Assembly (NCBI RefSeq): GCF_900640115.1
Contig: NZ_CAAAIW010000015.1
Coordinates: forward strand, 1 to 64,000
Direction: 5' to 3'
DNA from: Legionella yabuuchiae
GTDB lineage: Bacteria > Pseudomonadota > Gammaproteobacteria > Legionellales > Legionellaceae
Length of the DNA stretch: 64,000 bases
Made by a program: the position numbers and the translations under genes. This document shows positions 1 through 10,639 of the stretch, piece after piece. The notes beneath the pieces were generated by a model. It worked only from the letters and a program-made list of their open reading frames with translations. It did no database searches and was not told the DNA's origin. Numbering within the stretch: the first letter of the stretch is position 1; every line of letters starts with the position of its first letter.

Positions 1-28
1 GCCTTATTTGGAAATAAGGGGTTATTTA

Positions 29-1147
29 ATGTCATGCAGTTTAATAGAACATTTTGATGGTTTACCTGATCCACGGGTAAGAGGCCGTACAGACTATCCA
101 TTAATAGAGATTGTATTTCTGTGTATTAGCGCGATTATTTCTGGATTTGACGGCTGGGAGGCGATTGAAGACTTTGGTCACGGCAAATTAGATTGGTTGA
201 GGAAGTTTCTACCGTATGAAAATGGCATACCACATCATGATATGGTTACTCGTGTAATGTCTTGTCTATCACCAAAAGCCCTGCAGTCTTGTTTTGTCAG
301 CTGGGTTCAATCCATAGCCAAAATAACAGAAGGAGAAATAGTAGCCATTGATGGTAAACAAGCTCGACGTTCTTATGATAAAAAAAGTCGCAAAGCAGCG
401 ATTCATATGGTTAGTGCATGGGCCTGTCAAAATGGTGTGGTTTTAGGCCAACAGAAGACTGACACAAAATCCAACAAGATAACGGCCATCCCGCAGCTAC
501 TAGATATCCTTGAACTTAAAGGATGTATTGTCACTATTGATGCGATGGGTTGCCAACGTGATATTGCAAAAAAAATACGTGAATGTGAAGCTGATTATGT
601 GTTGGCGCTTAAAGGTAATCAGAGTGAATTACAAGAAATGGTGAGCGATTTTTTTACGACAGCCATTGATAAAGATTTTACTGCTGTTGAGCATTCTCGA
701 ACTAAAGATAATGATTGTGGTCACGGACGGATTGAATCAAGGATTTGTTATTCTGTTCCACTACCCGATTATCTGAAGGATTTTCGCAAAGATTGGGTTG
801 ATTTAAAAAGTTTGGCTTGCATTATATCTTCTCGTGAGATTAATAATGTTGTTACACAGGAAGCACGTTATTATGTGAGTTCACTTGAAGCTAGTGCATC
901 TAAAATTAGTCACGCAATCCGATGTCATTGGCATGTTGAAAATTCGTTGCATTGGGTTATGGATGTTACGTTTAAAGAAGACGACTCAAGAATTAGACGC
1001 GGGGTCGCTGCAGAAAACATGAGCGTTATGCGGCATCTGGCGCTGAATTTGATAAGAAAAGAGTCCGAGTCAAAGTTTTCAGTTCCTCGAAAAAGACGAA
1101 AAGCGAGCCTTTATGATGAATATAGGGAAAAGGTGTTAGGAATTTAA
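29..1147 (+). CDS. ISAs1-family transposase
   Basis: DDE transposase of the ISAs1 (H-repeat) family, which moves its own insertion sequence. The N-terminus (LIEHFDGLPDPRVRGRTDYP) and the later block around AIDGKQARRS, followed by KGNQ and CHWHVENSLHW, are characteristic of this family. The length of about 372 residues is full. I chose the ATG at 29 because AAGGGG lies 7 bases upstream; an in-frame TTG at 8 has no such support. The frame is open to the end, so the protein may be functional. The left end of the element lies outside the window. It sits just past the 3' end of truB, transcribed towards it, where rpsO often lies in relatives. Confidence 0.93.
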   Translation: MSCSLIEHFDGLPDPRVRGRTDYPLIEIVFLCISAIISGFDGWEAIEDFGHGKLDWLRKFLPYENGIPHHDMVTRVMSCLSPKALQSCFVSWVQSIAKITEGEIVAIDGKQARRSYDKKSRKAAIHMVSAWACQNGVVLGQQKTDTKSNKITAIPQLLDILELKGCIVTIDAMGCQRDIAKKIRECEADYVLALKGNQSELQEMVSDFFTTAIDKDFTAVEHSRTKDNDCGHGRIESRICYSVPLPDYLKDFRKDWVDLKSLACIISSREINNVVTQEARYYVSSLEASASKISHAIRCHWHVENSLHWVMDVTFKEDDSRIRRGVAAENMSVMRHLALNLIRKESESKFSVPRKRRKASLYDEYREKVLGI

Positions 1148-1152
1148 ACTTT

Positions 1153-1167
1153 GATGCTCTTGCCCTG
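1153..1167. repeat. Probable right terminal inverted repeat of the ISAs1 element
   Basis: The sequence GATGCTCTTGCCCTG follows the transposase stop by a few bases and ends in CCCTG, as I recall for ISAs1-family right ends. The left end is not in the window, so the match cannot be tested here. A second motif, CCAGGGCGA at 1189-1197, could pair with TTGCCCTGG, so the exact boundary is uncertain. Confidence 0.45.
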
Positions 1168-1208
1168 GGAACTGCCGGCTGCGAGTAGCCAGGGCGACGA
1201 TTAGTATA

Positions 1209-2108
1209 CTAAAATGAAATTAACCGTTTTGCGCGCAATATTTTTGCTTGGTCAAACGCTCCTAAGCCGATAAATCCTAATTGCGGATGATATAGCCGTA
1301 TCAATGTTGATTCAGGCATTATATTGTATTGAATCGTTTTCCCTTGTCTTAGAGCAACAACATCATCTTCGTTCAATTGGAGTTTTGGCAAAAAATCGAT
1401 GGCGCGATCTATTGGTAGTAATAATGATTGTAACGTATCAACGTCAAAATTCATTAAATCATCTAAAGGATACATTATATCTTGCTCAAAACCACTGGTA
1501 TACGTTCGATGAAGCGAAACCACATGAGCGCCAACTCCGAGGTGCTCGCCAATATCTTCAACCAGATTACGAATGTAAGTCCCTTTACTGCACCGTACCG
1601 TTAGTTTAAAAAATGTACCATCAAACTCATTAAAATCCAACGCATGAATGACTATATCACGCGCCTTACGTTCAACTTCTTTGCCTTCACGAGCCAAACG
1701 ATATAGTGGCACGCCTTGATGCTTTAAAGCAGAAAACATAGAAGGAATTTGTTTTAGCCGGCCTTTAAACTGTGATAGGGCTTTTAGAAGCTCTGATTGG
1801 CTAATGGATAAGGTCTCACATACGTTTAACACGTCGCCCGTAGCATCAGCGGTTGTGGTTTTTACCCCTAACTGTCCGACCACTTCATAGCCCTTATCGG
1901 CATCAAGTAGATATTGCGAGAATTTGGTCGCCTCCCCAAAGCAAATCGGCAACATCCCAGTGGCTAAGGGATCAAGACTGCCGGTATGACCCGCTTTCTT
2001 AGCGTTGTATAAATGCTTTACTTTTTGCAACACATAATTTGAGGTGTATCCCTGAGGTTTATTTAACAGTAAGATTCCATTCACTCTGTTTTTATTCGCT
2101 TTGCTCAT
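1209..2108 (-). CDS. truB: tRNA pseudouridine(55) synthase TruB
   Basis: Makes pseudouridine at position 55 in the T-loop of elongator tRNAs. The N-terminal block [15 protein letters not shown] and the catalytic block [16 protein letters not shown], with the nucleophilic Asp, are intact; the KGTYIRNL motif follows near residue 180. Length is about 299 residues, normal for the family. I place the start at the ATG at 2108 ([11 protein letters not shown]), which aligns with known TruB N-termini and overlaps the end of rbfA by 17 bases. An alternative ATG at 2132 would add eight residues. It is the last gene of the rimP-nusA-infB-rbfA-truB operon, with an insertion sequence directly downstream. 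Confidence 0.96.
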   Translation of the reverse strand: MSKANKNRVNGILLLNKPQGYTSNYVLQKVKHLYNAKKAGHTGSLDPLATGMLPICFGEATKFSQYLLDADKGYEVVGQLGVKTTTADATGDVLNVCETLSISQSELLKALSQFKGRLKQIPSMFSALKHQGVPLYRLAREGKEVERKARDIVIHALDFNEFDGTFFKLTVRCSKGTYIRNLVEDIGEHLGVGAHVVSLHRTYTSGFEQDIMYPLDDLMNFDVDTLQSLLLPIDRAIDFLPKLQLNEDDVVALRQGKTIQYNIMPESTLIRLYHPQLGFIGLGAFDQAKILRAKRLISF

Positions 2109-2460
2109 CGTCTTTAGGGGGATTTGCCTCATCTATTAACCGGCTAAGATGCTTACCATATTCAATGGATTCATCAAACACAAAATGCAATTCAGGCACA
2201 ATACGAAGCTTCATGTTTTTAGCGAGCTGGCTTCGTAAATACCCAGAAGCCGAACTTAAAACTTCCGAGGCCACATTCGGATCATCCAAAAGAACGGTAA
2301 AATAAATTTTGGCATGACTTAAATCTTTCGATACCTTTGCCCCAGATAACGTAATAAACCCCTTTAATCTAGGATCAGTAATTTCGCGCTGAATCATAGG
2401 CGCTAAAATGCGAAGCATGGTTTCTGCCACACGATCGGTTCGTTTAAATTCTTTGCTCAT
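2092..2460 (-). CDS. rbfA: 30S ribosome-binding factor A
   Basis: RbfA binds the 30S subunit during late 16S rRNA 5'-end maturation and is needed for growth in the cold. The 122-residue protein has the KH-type fold signature: an N-terminal helix ([22 protein letters not shown]), then the strand KIYFTVL and the C-terminal block [18 protein letters not shown]. Length is normal. It lies between infB and truB, as in most gammaproteobacteria, and its 3' end overlaps truB, suggesting translational coupling. Confidence 0.97.
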   Translation of the reverse strand: MSKEFKRTDRVAETMLRILAPMIQREITDPRLKGFITLSGAKVSKDLSHAKIYFTVLLDDPNVASEVLSSASGYLRSQLAKNMKLRIVPELHFVFDESIEYGKHLSRLIDEANPPKDDEQSE

Positions 2461-2538
2461 AGGTTTCTCTCCACTTCTAGGAGAATATTAGACCAATACC
2501 CACTATTTTTTGAGTTGCGTCGGTAAGGGATGCGCTTT

Positions 2539-2567
2539 AGAGTCAGCTAATAATTTAGCCTGACTCT
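2539..2567 (-). other. Stem-loop just after the infB stop codon
   Basis: AGAGTCAG and CTGACTCT arms, extended by CTAA/TTAG with one bulged base, form a strong hairpin that begins at the last base of the infB stop codon in the transcript. No T-run follows, so it is not a typical intrinsic terminator. It may protect or process the infB/rbfA mRNA. Confidence 0.5.
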
Positions 2568-5155
2568 TAGCTCAGCACTGGCTTAATTTCCACCGTTTCG
2601 TACACTTCGATTAAGTCACCAGCTTTGACGTCATTATAGTTTTTCACGCCAATACCACACTCCATGCCTTGACGTACTTCAAGCACATCGTCCTTAAAGC
2701 GACGTAAAGATTCAAGCGTTCCTTCGTAAATGACCACATTATTTCGCAATACGCGGATGGGGTTATTTCGTTTGATGACGCCTTCAACAACCATACATCC
2801 TGCGATAGCACCAAGCTTAGGAGATCGAAATACATCGCGAACTTCAGCAATGCCAACAATTTCTTCTTTAAATTTTGGCTCAAGCATTCCGGTTAGAGCA
2901 CCTTTAACTTGGTCCACAATATCATAGATAACGCTGTAGTATTGAAGCGCGACGCTTTCCGTTTCAGCAAGACGCCTAGCACTAGCATCCGCTCGAACAT
3001 TAAAGCCAATTAACAAGGCATTCGATGCAAACGCCAAATGAACGTCAGATTCAGTAATTCCACCCACGCCACTAGCAACATTTTTAACGGTGACTTCATC
3101 AGTCGACAATTTAACCAATGCATCGGAAATCGCTTCAACAGAACCTTGTGTATCGGCTTTTAGAACGACATTCAATACCTTAGTTTCACCAGCAGCCATG
3201 GTATCCATGATTCCTTCAAGTGAAGCCTTTTGTCGTCTGGCGAATTTAACGTCTCGGAATTTTCCTTGGCGGAATAAAGCCACTTCCCGAGCTCGTTTTT
3301 CATCGGGAACCACTATCGCTTCATCACCCGCGTGAGGAATAGCTGATAACCCTAAGACCTCAACAGGAATGGAAGGACCAGCACTGTCTACCATATCCCC
3401 ATTATCACTAATGAGGGCACGAACTTTACCATATTGCAATCCGGCCAATAATATATCGCCTTTATGCAGGGTTCCATTTTGAACCAAAACAGTCGCGACA
3501 GGACCACGGCCTTTGTCTAGCTTGGATTCAATCACCACTCCTTTAGCAGCTCCATCGGTATGTGCTGTAAGTTCTAGCACTTCCGCTTGTAGCAAAATAG
3601 AGTCCAGCAATTCATCGATGCCCAACCCTGTCTTAGCTGAGATGTTTACAAACATCGTATCGCCACCCCAGGATTCAGGAATGACTTCATAAGATGAAAG
3701 CTCATTCATCACACGCTCAGGGTCAACACCAGGTTTATCCATTTTGTTGATAGCGACAATTAAAGGCACGCTTGCCGCTTTTGCGTGATGAATTGCTTCA
3801 ATAGTTTGTGGCTTTACGCCATCATCCGCGGCGACAATCAAAATGACGATATCTGTCGCTTGCGCACCACGAGCTCTCATTGCGGTAAAAGCAGCATGAC
3901 CCGGAGTATCTAAAAAGGTGACCTCACCTTTAGGGGTTGTCACATGATAAGCACCAATGTGTTGAGTAATCCCACCTGCTTCGCCAGCAGCAACCTTGGT
4001 ACGACGAATGTAATCTAAGAGCGAGGTTTTACCATGGTCCACGTGTCCCATTATGGTAACTACTGGAGCACGTGTCACTTGTTCACTGCCCTGCGATACT
4101 ACCTCACCTAAGGATTGCTCGATCTCATCTTCTTTTAATGGCTTAGCTACGTGACCCATTTCTTCAACTACAATAATCGCTGTTTCCTGGTCGATCACCT
4201 GGTTGATGGTTGCCATAGCACCAAGCTTAATCATAGTTTTAATGACTTCAGCGGCTTTAACGGACATGCGTTTAGCAAGATCGGCGACTGTAATGGTTTC
4301 TGGAAGGGTAACTTCCCGAACCACTGGCGCCGTAGGTTTTGCAAACCCGTGCGTTAATGCTTCTTCGGCTTCACGGTATTTTTCGGACTTTTCAGTGCCC
4401 TTTCGCTTCTTACCCTTGTGGCGTTTGCCATGAGCAAAAATATCACGCTCCCGATCTTCCATATCCGGTTGATACTTACCCTTTTTCTTCCCGCGCTTAA
4501 ACTCTTCACGCTCACCTTCGCGCTCTTCTTTAGGTTGTGGTTTTCGCTTACTTGTGCGGTCTGCTTTTTTCTCTTCGGCAGAACCTTCCGCTTCAGACGC
4601 AACCGGAACTTCATCTACCGGCTTCGCAGATTTGATTTCCTCGGACTCTTCCTTGGACTCTTCTGGCTCTTCTGCAGCTTGTTCAGCTTCTTTCTTGCTT
4701 TCTTCTTCTAACACAGCAGGCGTTCCTGCTTCGGCTTCTTGCTCATGATGATCGACTACAGCCTCCTCAATCTCAGAAGACGCTGTGGTGATTGGTGCAA
4801 CTTCAGCGATTTCATCCATAGACTCATCAGCTTGGGCTTCAGGTTGCTCAAGCAGGGAGCGTTTAACATAAGTCCGTTTCTTACGGACTTCAATATTTAC
4901 CGTTTTACCGCTGTGGACATCATTTCCAAGTGTGACTTGAGAAACGCTTTTTCGTCGCAACGTAATTCGCTCAGGCGATGGGCGAGCTTCACGAGCACCA
5001 CCTTTCAAGTGATTGAGTAGAATGCGCTTTTGTTCTTCATTGACTGTCTGCTGATCATCAGTAATAGACAATCCAGCTTCCTGCAACTGGTTCAATAAGC
5101 GCTCAACTGGAATCCCAACGACTTGAGCTAATTGTTTAACCGTCACATCCGCCAT
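2567..5155 (-). CDS. infB: Translation initiation factor IF-2
   Basis: GTPase that places initiator tRNA on the 30S subunit. The 862-residue protein has an N-terminal IF2_N domain (residues 1-55), a long charged Lys/Glu-rich linker (about 90-270), a second IF2_N domain (about 285-340), then the G domain with [16 protein letters not shown] and NKMD motifs, and the C-terminal beta-barrel domains. The linker is highly acidic/basic and low in complexity, usual for IF-2. It follows nusA after a 186-base gap (5156-5341), longer than usual in this operon, holding small AT-rich stem-loops but no clear terminator. The initiator tRNA gene at the head of the operon is a functional partner. Confidence 0.98.
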   Translation of the reverse strand: MADVTVKQLAQVVGIPVERLLNQLQEAGLSITDDQQTVNEEQKRILLNHLKGGAREARPSPERITLRRKSVSQVTLGNDVHSGKTVNIEVRKKRTYVKRSLLEQPEAQADESMDEIAEVAPITTASSEIEEAVVDHHEQEAEAGTPAVLEEESKKEAEQAAEEPEESKEESEEIKSAKPVDEVPVASEAEGSAEEKKADRTSKRKPQPKEEREGEREEFKRGKKKGKYQPDMEDRERDIFAHGKRHKGKKRKGTEKSEKYREAEEALTHGFAKPTAPVVREVTLPETITVADLAKRMSVKAAEVIKTMIKLGAMATINQVIDQETAIIVVEEMGHVAKPLKEDEIEQSLGEVVSQGSEQVTRAPVVTIMGHVDHGKTSLLDYIRRTKVAAGEAGGITQHIGAYHVTTPKGEVTFLDTPGHAAFTAMRARGAQATDIVILIVAADDGVKPQTIEAIHHAKAASVPLIVAINKMDKPGVDPERVMNELSSYEVIPESWGGDTMFVNISAKTGLGIDELLDSILLQAEVLELTAHTDGAAKGVVIESKLDKGRGPVATVLVQNGTLHKGDILLAGLQYGKVRALISDNGDMVDSAGPSIPVEVLGLSAIPHAGDEAIVVPDEKRAREVALFRQGKFRDVKFARRQKASLEGIMDTMAAGETKVLNVVLKADTQGSVEAISDALVKLSTDEVTVKNVASGVGGITESDVHLAFASNALLIGFNVRADASARRLAETESVALQYYSVIYDIVDQVKGALTGMLEPKFKEEIVGIAEVRDVFRSPKLGAIAGCMVVEGVIKRNNPIRVLRNNVVIYEGTLESLRRFKDDVLEVRQGMECGIGVKNYNDVKAGDLIEVYETVEIKPVLS

Positions 5156-5341
5156 AATTAAATCCTCATCCAGCTATCTCAAGATAGAATATCTATCATA
5201 TTGAACTAAATCTCTCATCAAGGTCTACTTTTTTGGTTAACACGTTTGACACGTTACCTTTGATGAAACATTTGATCTATCATGACAGCATTAGCTTGAG
5301 ATGCATATCAATTTAGTTTACATAGTATTCTGAATTAAGCC

Positions 5342-6832
5342 TTAGGCTTCATCAGATTGAAACCACGGTTCACGTGCTTTCATAATCAAGGCACCAGCTT
5401 TTTCTTCGGTCATGCCTTTAATTTCAAGAAGTTCATCGACTGATTGCTCAGCCAAGTCATCCATGGTTTTTACACCAAGTTTGGCAAGCTCGTCGGCAAG
5501 CTCATTCGTCATTCCCTCCATGTTCAATAAACTCTCATCAGCTTCTTCTACCCCGAGCCCACCTGACGTCAAGGCTTGAGTTAGTAGCGTATCATTCGCT
5601 CGAGTTCGTAGTTCTTCAACAATTTCTTCATCAAACTCTTCAATCGCCAACAGTTCATCTTTAGGAACATAAGCAATTTCTTCCAGCGAAGAAAACCCAT
5701 GCGCCAACAGCAATGACGCAATTTCTTCGTCAATTTCCAATGCTGACGTGAACAGTTTCACAATTTTAGAAGATTCTTCCTGGCTTTTATCTTCAAACTC
5801 CTCAACCGTCATTACGTTCAGGGTCCAACCAGTGAGTTGGCTCGCAAGACGTACATTTTGACCGTTGCGTCCGATTGCCTGGGAAAGCTGGTCTTTTTGC
5901 ACGGCTAAATCCATGGTGTGTGTATCTTCATCAACAACAATCGATGAGATTTCTGCAGGAGCCATTGCATTGATGACTAACTGGGCAGGATTGTCATCCC
6001 ATAGAACGATATCAACTCGCTCTCCGCCTAACTCGCTGGAAACGGCTTGAACGCGAGCACCACGCATACCAACGCAGGCGCCGATTGGATCAATCCGTCC
6101 ATCATTAGTCTTAACAGCTATTTTAGCACGACTTCCAGGTTCGCGCGCAGCCGCTTTAATCTCAATCACGTTTTCGCCAATTTCCGGAACTTCTATACGA
6201 AATAATTCAATTAACATTTCATTGCGAGTACGACTTACTAATAATTGAGGCCCTCGTGATTGTTCAACGATATCGTACAAATAAGCTCGAACACGATCGT
6301 TAGTTCTGAACATTTCTTGGGGGAGCATTTCGCAGCGTGGCATAAACGCTTCGGCTTTTCCGCCTAGATCAATAATAACGTTATCACGGGTCACTTTCTT
6401 GACCGTACCGTACACCAACTGTCCCAGCTTGCTTTTAAACTGATCAATCACAAGTTTTCGCTCAGCTTCTCGCACTTTTTGCATAATCACTTGACGAGCG
6501 GTTTGTGCTGCGATTCGGCCAAATGCAATGGATTCCATGGGCTCTTCAATGCGATCTTCAATTTCTGCATCAGGCTTACGCTCTCGCGCTTGCTCCAAGG
6601 TCAGCTGCCGCTCTGGAAATTCAACTTCCTCTTCGGGTACAACCTCCCAATATCGAAAGGTTTCATATTCGCCAGTTTTAGGATCCAGGTGAACTCGTAC
6701 TCCCAGCTCCATCCCAGATAGCTTTCGCGTTGCTGACTCTAGAGCCGCTTGGATTGCTTCTAGAACCACTTCCTTGCTCACGCCCTTTTCATTGGATAAC
6801 GCTTCAGCAACTAATAACAATTCTTTGCTCAT
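5342..6832 (-). CDS. nusA: Transcription termination/antitermination protein NusA
   Basis: RNA-polymerase-binding factor for pausing, termination and antitermination. Domains in order: N-terminal RNAP-binding domain (1-130), S1 domain (about 135-200, [11 protein letters not shown]), two KH domains (about 200-345, with [15 protein letters not shown] and [19 protein letters not shown]), and two C-terminal helix-hairpin-helix acidic repeats. The start is the ATG at 6832 ([17 protein letters not shown]), with GAGG seven bases upstream; the in-frame GTG at 6844 is less likely. About 496 residues, the size seen in Legionella and E. coli. It follows rimP by 11 bases. Confidence 0.98.
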   Translation of the reverse strand: MSKELLLVAEALSNEKGVSKEVVLEAIQAALESATRKLSGMELGVRVHLDPKTGEYETFRYWEVVPEEEVEFPERQLTLEQARERKPDAEIEDRIEEPMESIAFGRIAAQTARQVIMQKVREAERKLVIDQFKSKLGQLVYGTVKKVTRDNVIIDLGGKAEAFMPRCEMLPQEMFRTNDRVRAYLYDIVEQSRGPQLLVSRTRNEMLIELFRIEVPEIGENVIEIKAAAREPGSRAKIAVKTNDGRIDPIGACVGMRGARVQAVSSELGGERVDIVLWDDNPAQLVINAMAPAEISSIVVDEDTHTMDLAVQKDQLSQAIGRNGQNVRLASQLTGWTLNVMTVEEFEDKSQEESSKIVKLFTSALEIDEEIASLLLAHGFSSLEEIAYVPKDELLAIEEFDEEIVEELRTRANDTLLTQALTSGGLGVEEADESLLNMEGMTNELADELAKLGVKTMDDLAEQSVDELLEIKGMTEEKAGALIMKAREPWFQSDEA

Positions 6833-6843
6833 TGTTCGCCTCA

Positions 6844-7287
6844 CTAGACTGTCAAATATGCTTTCACAATATTAGAAATAAGAAACTCCTGCTGATCATC
6901 ACCCGCTTGCAAGTGCAAGACGTCATCATCAACGGAAATAATTTTACCGGTGAACTTACGTTTACCCGCTACTGGCTTAGAGAGTTTTATAGATACATCC
7001 TGTCCTACAAACATTGAATACTGCCAGCTGTAAAAAAGAGGTCTTGGAATCCCAGGAGAAGAAATTTCAAGACGGTAGTTGCCTGAAATAGGATCTTCAA
7101 CATCCAGTAAGGAGCTGACCTGACGACTTACTCGTTCGCAGTCATCAATCCCGATTCCGTCTTCATGATCAATATAGATGCGCAATAAAGAATGTTTGCC
7201 CTGCGCAAGATATTCGCTTCCCCAGAAGCGATACCCCATGTCCTCAATAACCGGCGCCAGAAGCTGTTCAAGTTCGTTTTGTAGCAT
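6844..7287 (-). CDS. rimP: Ribosome maturation factor RimP
   Basis: Needed for 30S subunit maturation. The sequence has the RimP N-terminal domain ([44 protein letters not shown]) with the typical [12 protein letters not shown] block, and a C-terminal SH3-like domain (about residues 85-147). I take the ATG at 7287 ([10 protein letters not shown]) as the start, because the upstream in-frame extension to 7332 has no family match. Length is about 147 residues, normal. First protein gene of the nusA/infB operon, behind the initiator tRNA as in E. coli (metY-rimP). Confidence 0.95.
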   Translation of the reverse strand: MLQNELEQLLAPVIEDMGYRFWGSEYLAQGKHSLLRIYIDHEDGIGIDDCERVSRQVSSLLDVEDPISGNYRLEISSPGIPRPLFYSWQYSMFVGQDVSIKLSKPVAGKRKFTGKIISVDDDVLHLQAGDDQQEFLISNIVKAYLTV

Positions 7288-7387
7288 AGACCTCTCTTGA
7301 TGACGGACAGCAGAGCGTACTTGAGTACGCAAAATTTTTAAATTCTCACTGAACTCGCCAAAGCTGTGTTGGTAAATTCTAGATAAT

Positions 7388-7413
7388 AAAAAACCCCATA
7401 AGCGGGGTTTATT
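7388..7413 (-). terminator. Probable intrinsic terminator between tRNA-fMet and rimP
   Basis: A 7-bp stem (AAACCCC at 7391-7397 and GGGGTTT at 7404-7410) with a 6-base loop is followed, on the minus strand, by a T-rich tract (TTTATTAT). It lies just downstream of the tRNA-fMet gene and could end or attenuate its transcript before rimP. Confidence 0.7.
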
Positions 7414-7422
7414 ATATAAAAT

Positions 7423-7499
<77 letters not shown>

Positions 7500-7578
7500 T
7501 CAATTGAGGCCAATTATAGGCATAAGTTTGGGATATATCAAGCCTTAATCGCAAATAAATTGCTTCAATTTGCTGCCA

Positions 7579-9018
7579 TTAGGAAAAGGCATTCAAACAA
7601 GCCGCGACTAGCGCCCCTGGAAAAATCCCGAAATACAACAATGATAAGCAGTTTAGGGAAAATAAAACCTTAGTGAGGCCCGTGATTTGAATCTCACTGT
7701 GTTCCTCGGCTTCTTCAAAGTACATCACTTTAACTAAACGAAGATAATAAAAGGCACCAATGACTGCAAATGCCAGACCAAGAACAGCCACCCAAGTCAA
7801 TTGCACATCAACCAGCGCCTTAAGGACAAGTAACTTTGTAAAAAATCCAACCGTTGGTGGAACGCCTGCCATAGAGAAAAGAATAATCATCATAAGGAAC
7901 GCAAGCCAAGGATTGCGTTTATTGAGTCCTTTTAGATCGCTGATTTGATCCACTTCAAGTCCTGAGCGAGACATCAACACAATTAACCCGAACGCTGCGA
8001 CCGACATTAGTGAGTAAATTAAAACGTAGTAAAGTGCTGCTGCGTATCCTGCCGCAGATGCTGCTAATATTCCGAATAATGCGTAGCCCATGTGTGATAT
8101 TGCAGAATAGGCAAAAAGCCGCTTTAGGTTACTCTGAGCAATGGCAAGTAAATTTCCTAACCCAGTGGATAAAAGGGTCATGATCAATAATAAATGTTGC
8201 CATTGAGCAGCAAGATCAGCGAGTCCTAGAGTTAATAATCGAATGGCCATGCCAACGGCAGCAATTTTAGGCGCCGCACTAATAAAGAGTGTGACGGAGG
8301 TTGGCGCACCTTGATACACGTCTGGAGCCCACATATGAAATGGGGCTGCGGCTAGCTTAAACCCGACACCAGCGACTATAAACACTAGCGCAAAGGACAG
8401 AAGGCCGCTTTGTTCTTGCCAATTGGTTGAAATAGCTTTTGCAACGGCGGCCAAATCCAATTCGCCGGTCGCGCCAAAGACTAACGAGATACCATACAAC
8501 AACATTCCGGATGCAATCGCGCCCATAACAAAGTACTTCATAGCAGCTTCTGAAGCATCACTATTTGAGCGTCGGATGGCGGTCATAGCATAAAGAGGTA
8601 ATGATAATAACTCCAACCCTAGATATACGGTTAACATGGAGTGAGCAGAAACCAGTACCATCATGCCTAATGTTGAAAACAACCCCAATATATAATAGTC
8701 ACCTGAGGGCATGTTTCTCTCTTCAATGTATCGTTGCGAATACCAAAAACATAAAAATACTGAGATAGAGATAAAAATCTTCATGAGTTGCGCAATATCA
8801 TCGCTTATGAATAACCCGTGAAAAATAACGATTTGATACTGATTGTAGAGTAAGTAACTACATATCCCGGCCAAAACTAAACCCATCAAAGAACAATACA
8901 GTGCGATTGCTGCAACGCGTTGGCGAAAAAATAATTCACCAATTAATGCAATGCACGCAGTGATGAGAAGAACTATCTCCGGTAATGCGACATGAATGTT
9001 ATTAAGTATCTCGGTCAT
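7579..9018 (-). CDS. nuoN: NADH-quinone oxidoreductase subunit N
   Basis: Antiporter-like membrane subunit of respiratory complex I, contributing to proton pumping. The protein of about 479 residues is almost wholly hydrophobic with some 14 predicted membrane segments. It contains the conserved proton-antiporter core ([38 protein letters not shown]) with the Lys and His residues of the channel. I choose the ATG at 9018 ([14 protein letters not shown]), with AAGG about 10 bases upstream, over the ATG at 9039. Last gene of the nuo operon. Confidence 0.96.
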   Translation of the reverse strand: MTEILNNIHVALPEIVLLITACIALIGELFFRQRVAAIALYCSLMGLVLAGICSYLLYNQYQIVIFHGLFISDDIAQLMKIFISISVFLCFWYSQRYIEERNMPSGDYYILGLFSTLGMMVLVSAHSMLTVYLGLELLSLPLYAMTAIRRSNSDASEAAMKYFVMGAIASGMLLYGISLVFGATGELDLAAVAKAISTNWQEQSGLLSFALVFIVAGVGFKLAAAPFHMWAPDVYQGAPTSVTLFISAAPKIAAVGMAIRLLTLGLADLAAQWQHLLLIMTLLSTGLGNLLAIAQSNLKRLFAYSAISHMGYALFGILAASAAGYAAALYYVLIYSLMSVAAFGLIVLMSRSGLEVDQISDLKGLNKRNPWLAFLMMIILFSMAGVPPTVGFFTKLLVLKALVDVQLTWVAVLGLAFAVIGAFYYLRLVKVMYFEEAEEHSEIQITGLTKVLFSLNCLSLLYFGIFPGALVAACLNAFS

Positions 9019-9051
9019 GTTACTAAGCCTTACGTACATTTAGTAAAAAAG

Positions 9052-10557
9052 TTAAAGTTTAGATTTATCAGCCAGAGCTAGGGTATAACTCACGGTATGA
9101 TGGACATAATCGAGCATGGGCTTAGGATAGACTCCCATACCAACCACCATCAACGCCAATAAAACATACGCACTCAATTCAAAGCGAGTGAGATCTTTAA
9201 GCTCAGCGACTCGCTCATTAATGACTGGTCCATAGATAACTCGCTTGTACATCCAAAGCGTGTAAGCTGCACCGATGATTAACGTGGTAGCCGCCCAGAA
9301 TGCCATCCAAAAACCAGCTTTCATACTCCCAAGGATCACCATAAACTCGCCCACAAATCCAGACGTTCCTGGTAATCCAGCATTTGCCATCGCAAACAGC
9401 ATAAAAAAGGACGCAAATATTGGCATGGAATTAACAATCCCGCCAAAATCTTTAATTTGACGCGTGTGCATACGATCGTAAACATACCCGACACCCGCAA
9501 ACATCGCGCTAGATACAAAGGCGTGCGAAATCATCACCACAATCGCCCCTTCTAAGACTAAGCCTGCACTGCGTAAGCTGGCATGATCGGCAATTGCAAA
9601 GATGGCAAAACAACCTAACGTTACAAACCCCATATGCGATATTGAAGAGTATGCAATGAGGCGCTTCATATCTTGCTGAATAACTGCTACTAACCCAATA
9701 TAAACTACGGCAATCAAGGATAATACAACCATAAACATGGCGTAATGACTGCACGCATCAGGGACGATAGGTAATGCAAATCGAATAAATCCATACGCAC
9801 CTAATTTGAGCAATACAGCCGCTAGTACGATTGAGCCTCCAGCAGGTGCTTCGGTATGGGCATCCGGTAACCAGGTATGAACTGGAAACATTGGGATTTT
9901 AATAGCAAATCCTAAGAAGAAAGCCGTGAAGATTAGCGTTTGAGCAGTCATGCCGAGCTTCACTGCATAAAGTGTTTCAATCTTAAAGGTCCCCGCTAGA
10001 TAGCCAAGATATAAAAACGAAGCTAGCATAAGGACGGATCCTAAGAAGGTATATAAAAAGAATTTTATTGCAGCATAAACACGGTTATCTGAACCCCAAA
10101 TGCCGATAATTAAATACATTGGGATGAGGGTGGCCTCCCAAAATATGTAAAATAAAATGGCATCTAATGACGCAAAAACACCAACTAAGAACCCCTGCAT
10201 AATTAGAAAAGCGGCCAAATATTGGCCTACTCGTTTTTTGATGCTGTCCCAAGTCGCGAGCACTACGATTAGATTAGTAAAAACCGTGAGTACTATCAGC
10301 AGCAAAGATAGCCCATCAATGCCTAAGCTGTAATTAATTCCTAAAGCTGGCATCCAGGCGGTCTCATCAACGTATTGCATTCCGATGGTATTGATGTCAA
10401 AGCCCGTCACTAAGGGAACGCAAATTAATAACGTTAAGATAACCGTAAATAACGCTAAATAACGCGACGTATTGGGGCTAGTGTCATCGCCTGTTAAGAA
10501 TACAAAAACACCACCAATAATTGGTAACCAAATTAATAGATTGAGCAAATGATGCAT
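9052..10557 (-). CDS. nuoM: NADH-quinone oxidoreductase subunit M
   Basis: Second antiporter-like proton-pumping subunit of complex I. 501 residues with about 14 membrane segments. The signature FPVHTWLPDAHTEAPAGGS and the following QQDMKRLIAYSSISHMGFV are intact, as is the membrane Glu-containing segment FYIFWEATLIPMYLIIGIWG. Lies between nuoL and nuoN with short gaps. No damage seen. Confidence 0.97.
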   Translation of the reverse strand: MHHLLNLLIWLPIIGGVFVFLTGDDTSPNTSRYLALFTVILTLLICVPLVTGFDINTIGMQYVDETAWMPALGINYSLGIDGLSLLLIVLTVFTNLIVVLATWDSIKKRVGQYLAAFLIMQGFLVGVFASLDAILFYIFWEATLIPMYLIIGIWGSDNRVYAAIKFFLYTFLGSVLMLASFLYLGYLAGTFKIETLYAVKLGMTAQTLIFTAFFLGFAIKIPMFPVHTWLPDAHTEAPAGGSIVLAAVLLKLGAYGFIRFALPIVPDACSHYAMFMVVLSLIAVVYIGLVAVIQQDMKRLIAYSSISHMGFVTLGCFAIFAIADHASLRSAGLVLEGAIVVMISHAFVSSAMFAGVGYVYDRMHTRQIKDFGGIVNSMPIFASFFMLFAMANAGLPGTSGFVGEFMVILGSMKAGFWMAFWAATTLIIGAAYTLWMYKRVIYGPVINERVAELKDLTRFELSAYVLLALMVVGMGVYPKPMLDYVHHTVSYTLALADKSKL

Positions 10558-10639
10558 ACCCTTACCTTATGTTCTGCCTGCGTGAATTTGGAAGCTATCT
10601 AACCTTCGCTAAGTTGTAAGCCGGTTAAATTAACCCGCA

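Noticed and set aside
4418-4711. Long plus-strand frame opposite infB
   Set aside because: It mirrors the low-complexity Lys/Glu-rich linker of IF-2; the translation is a Phe/Leu/Ser-rich artefact.
5156-5341. Riboswitch or attenuator in the nusA-infB gap
   Set aside because: Only short AT-rich stem-loops and partial inverted repeats; no recognisable class and no terminator.
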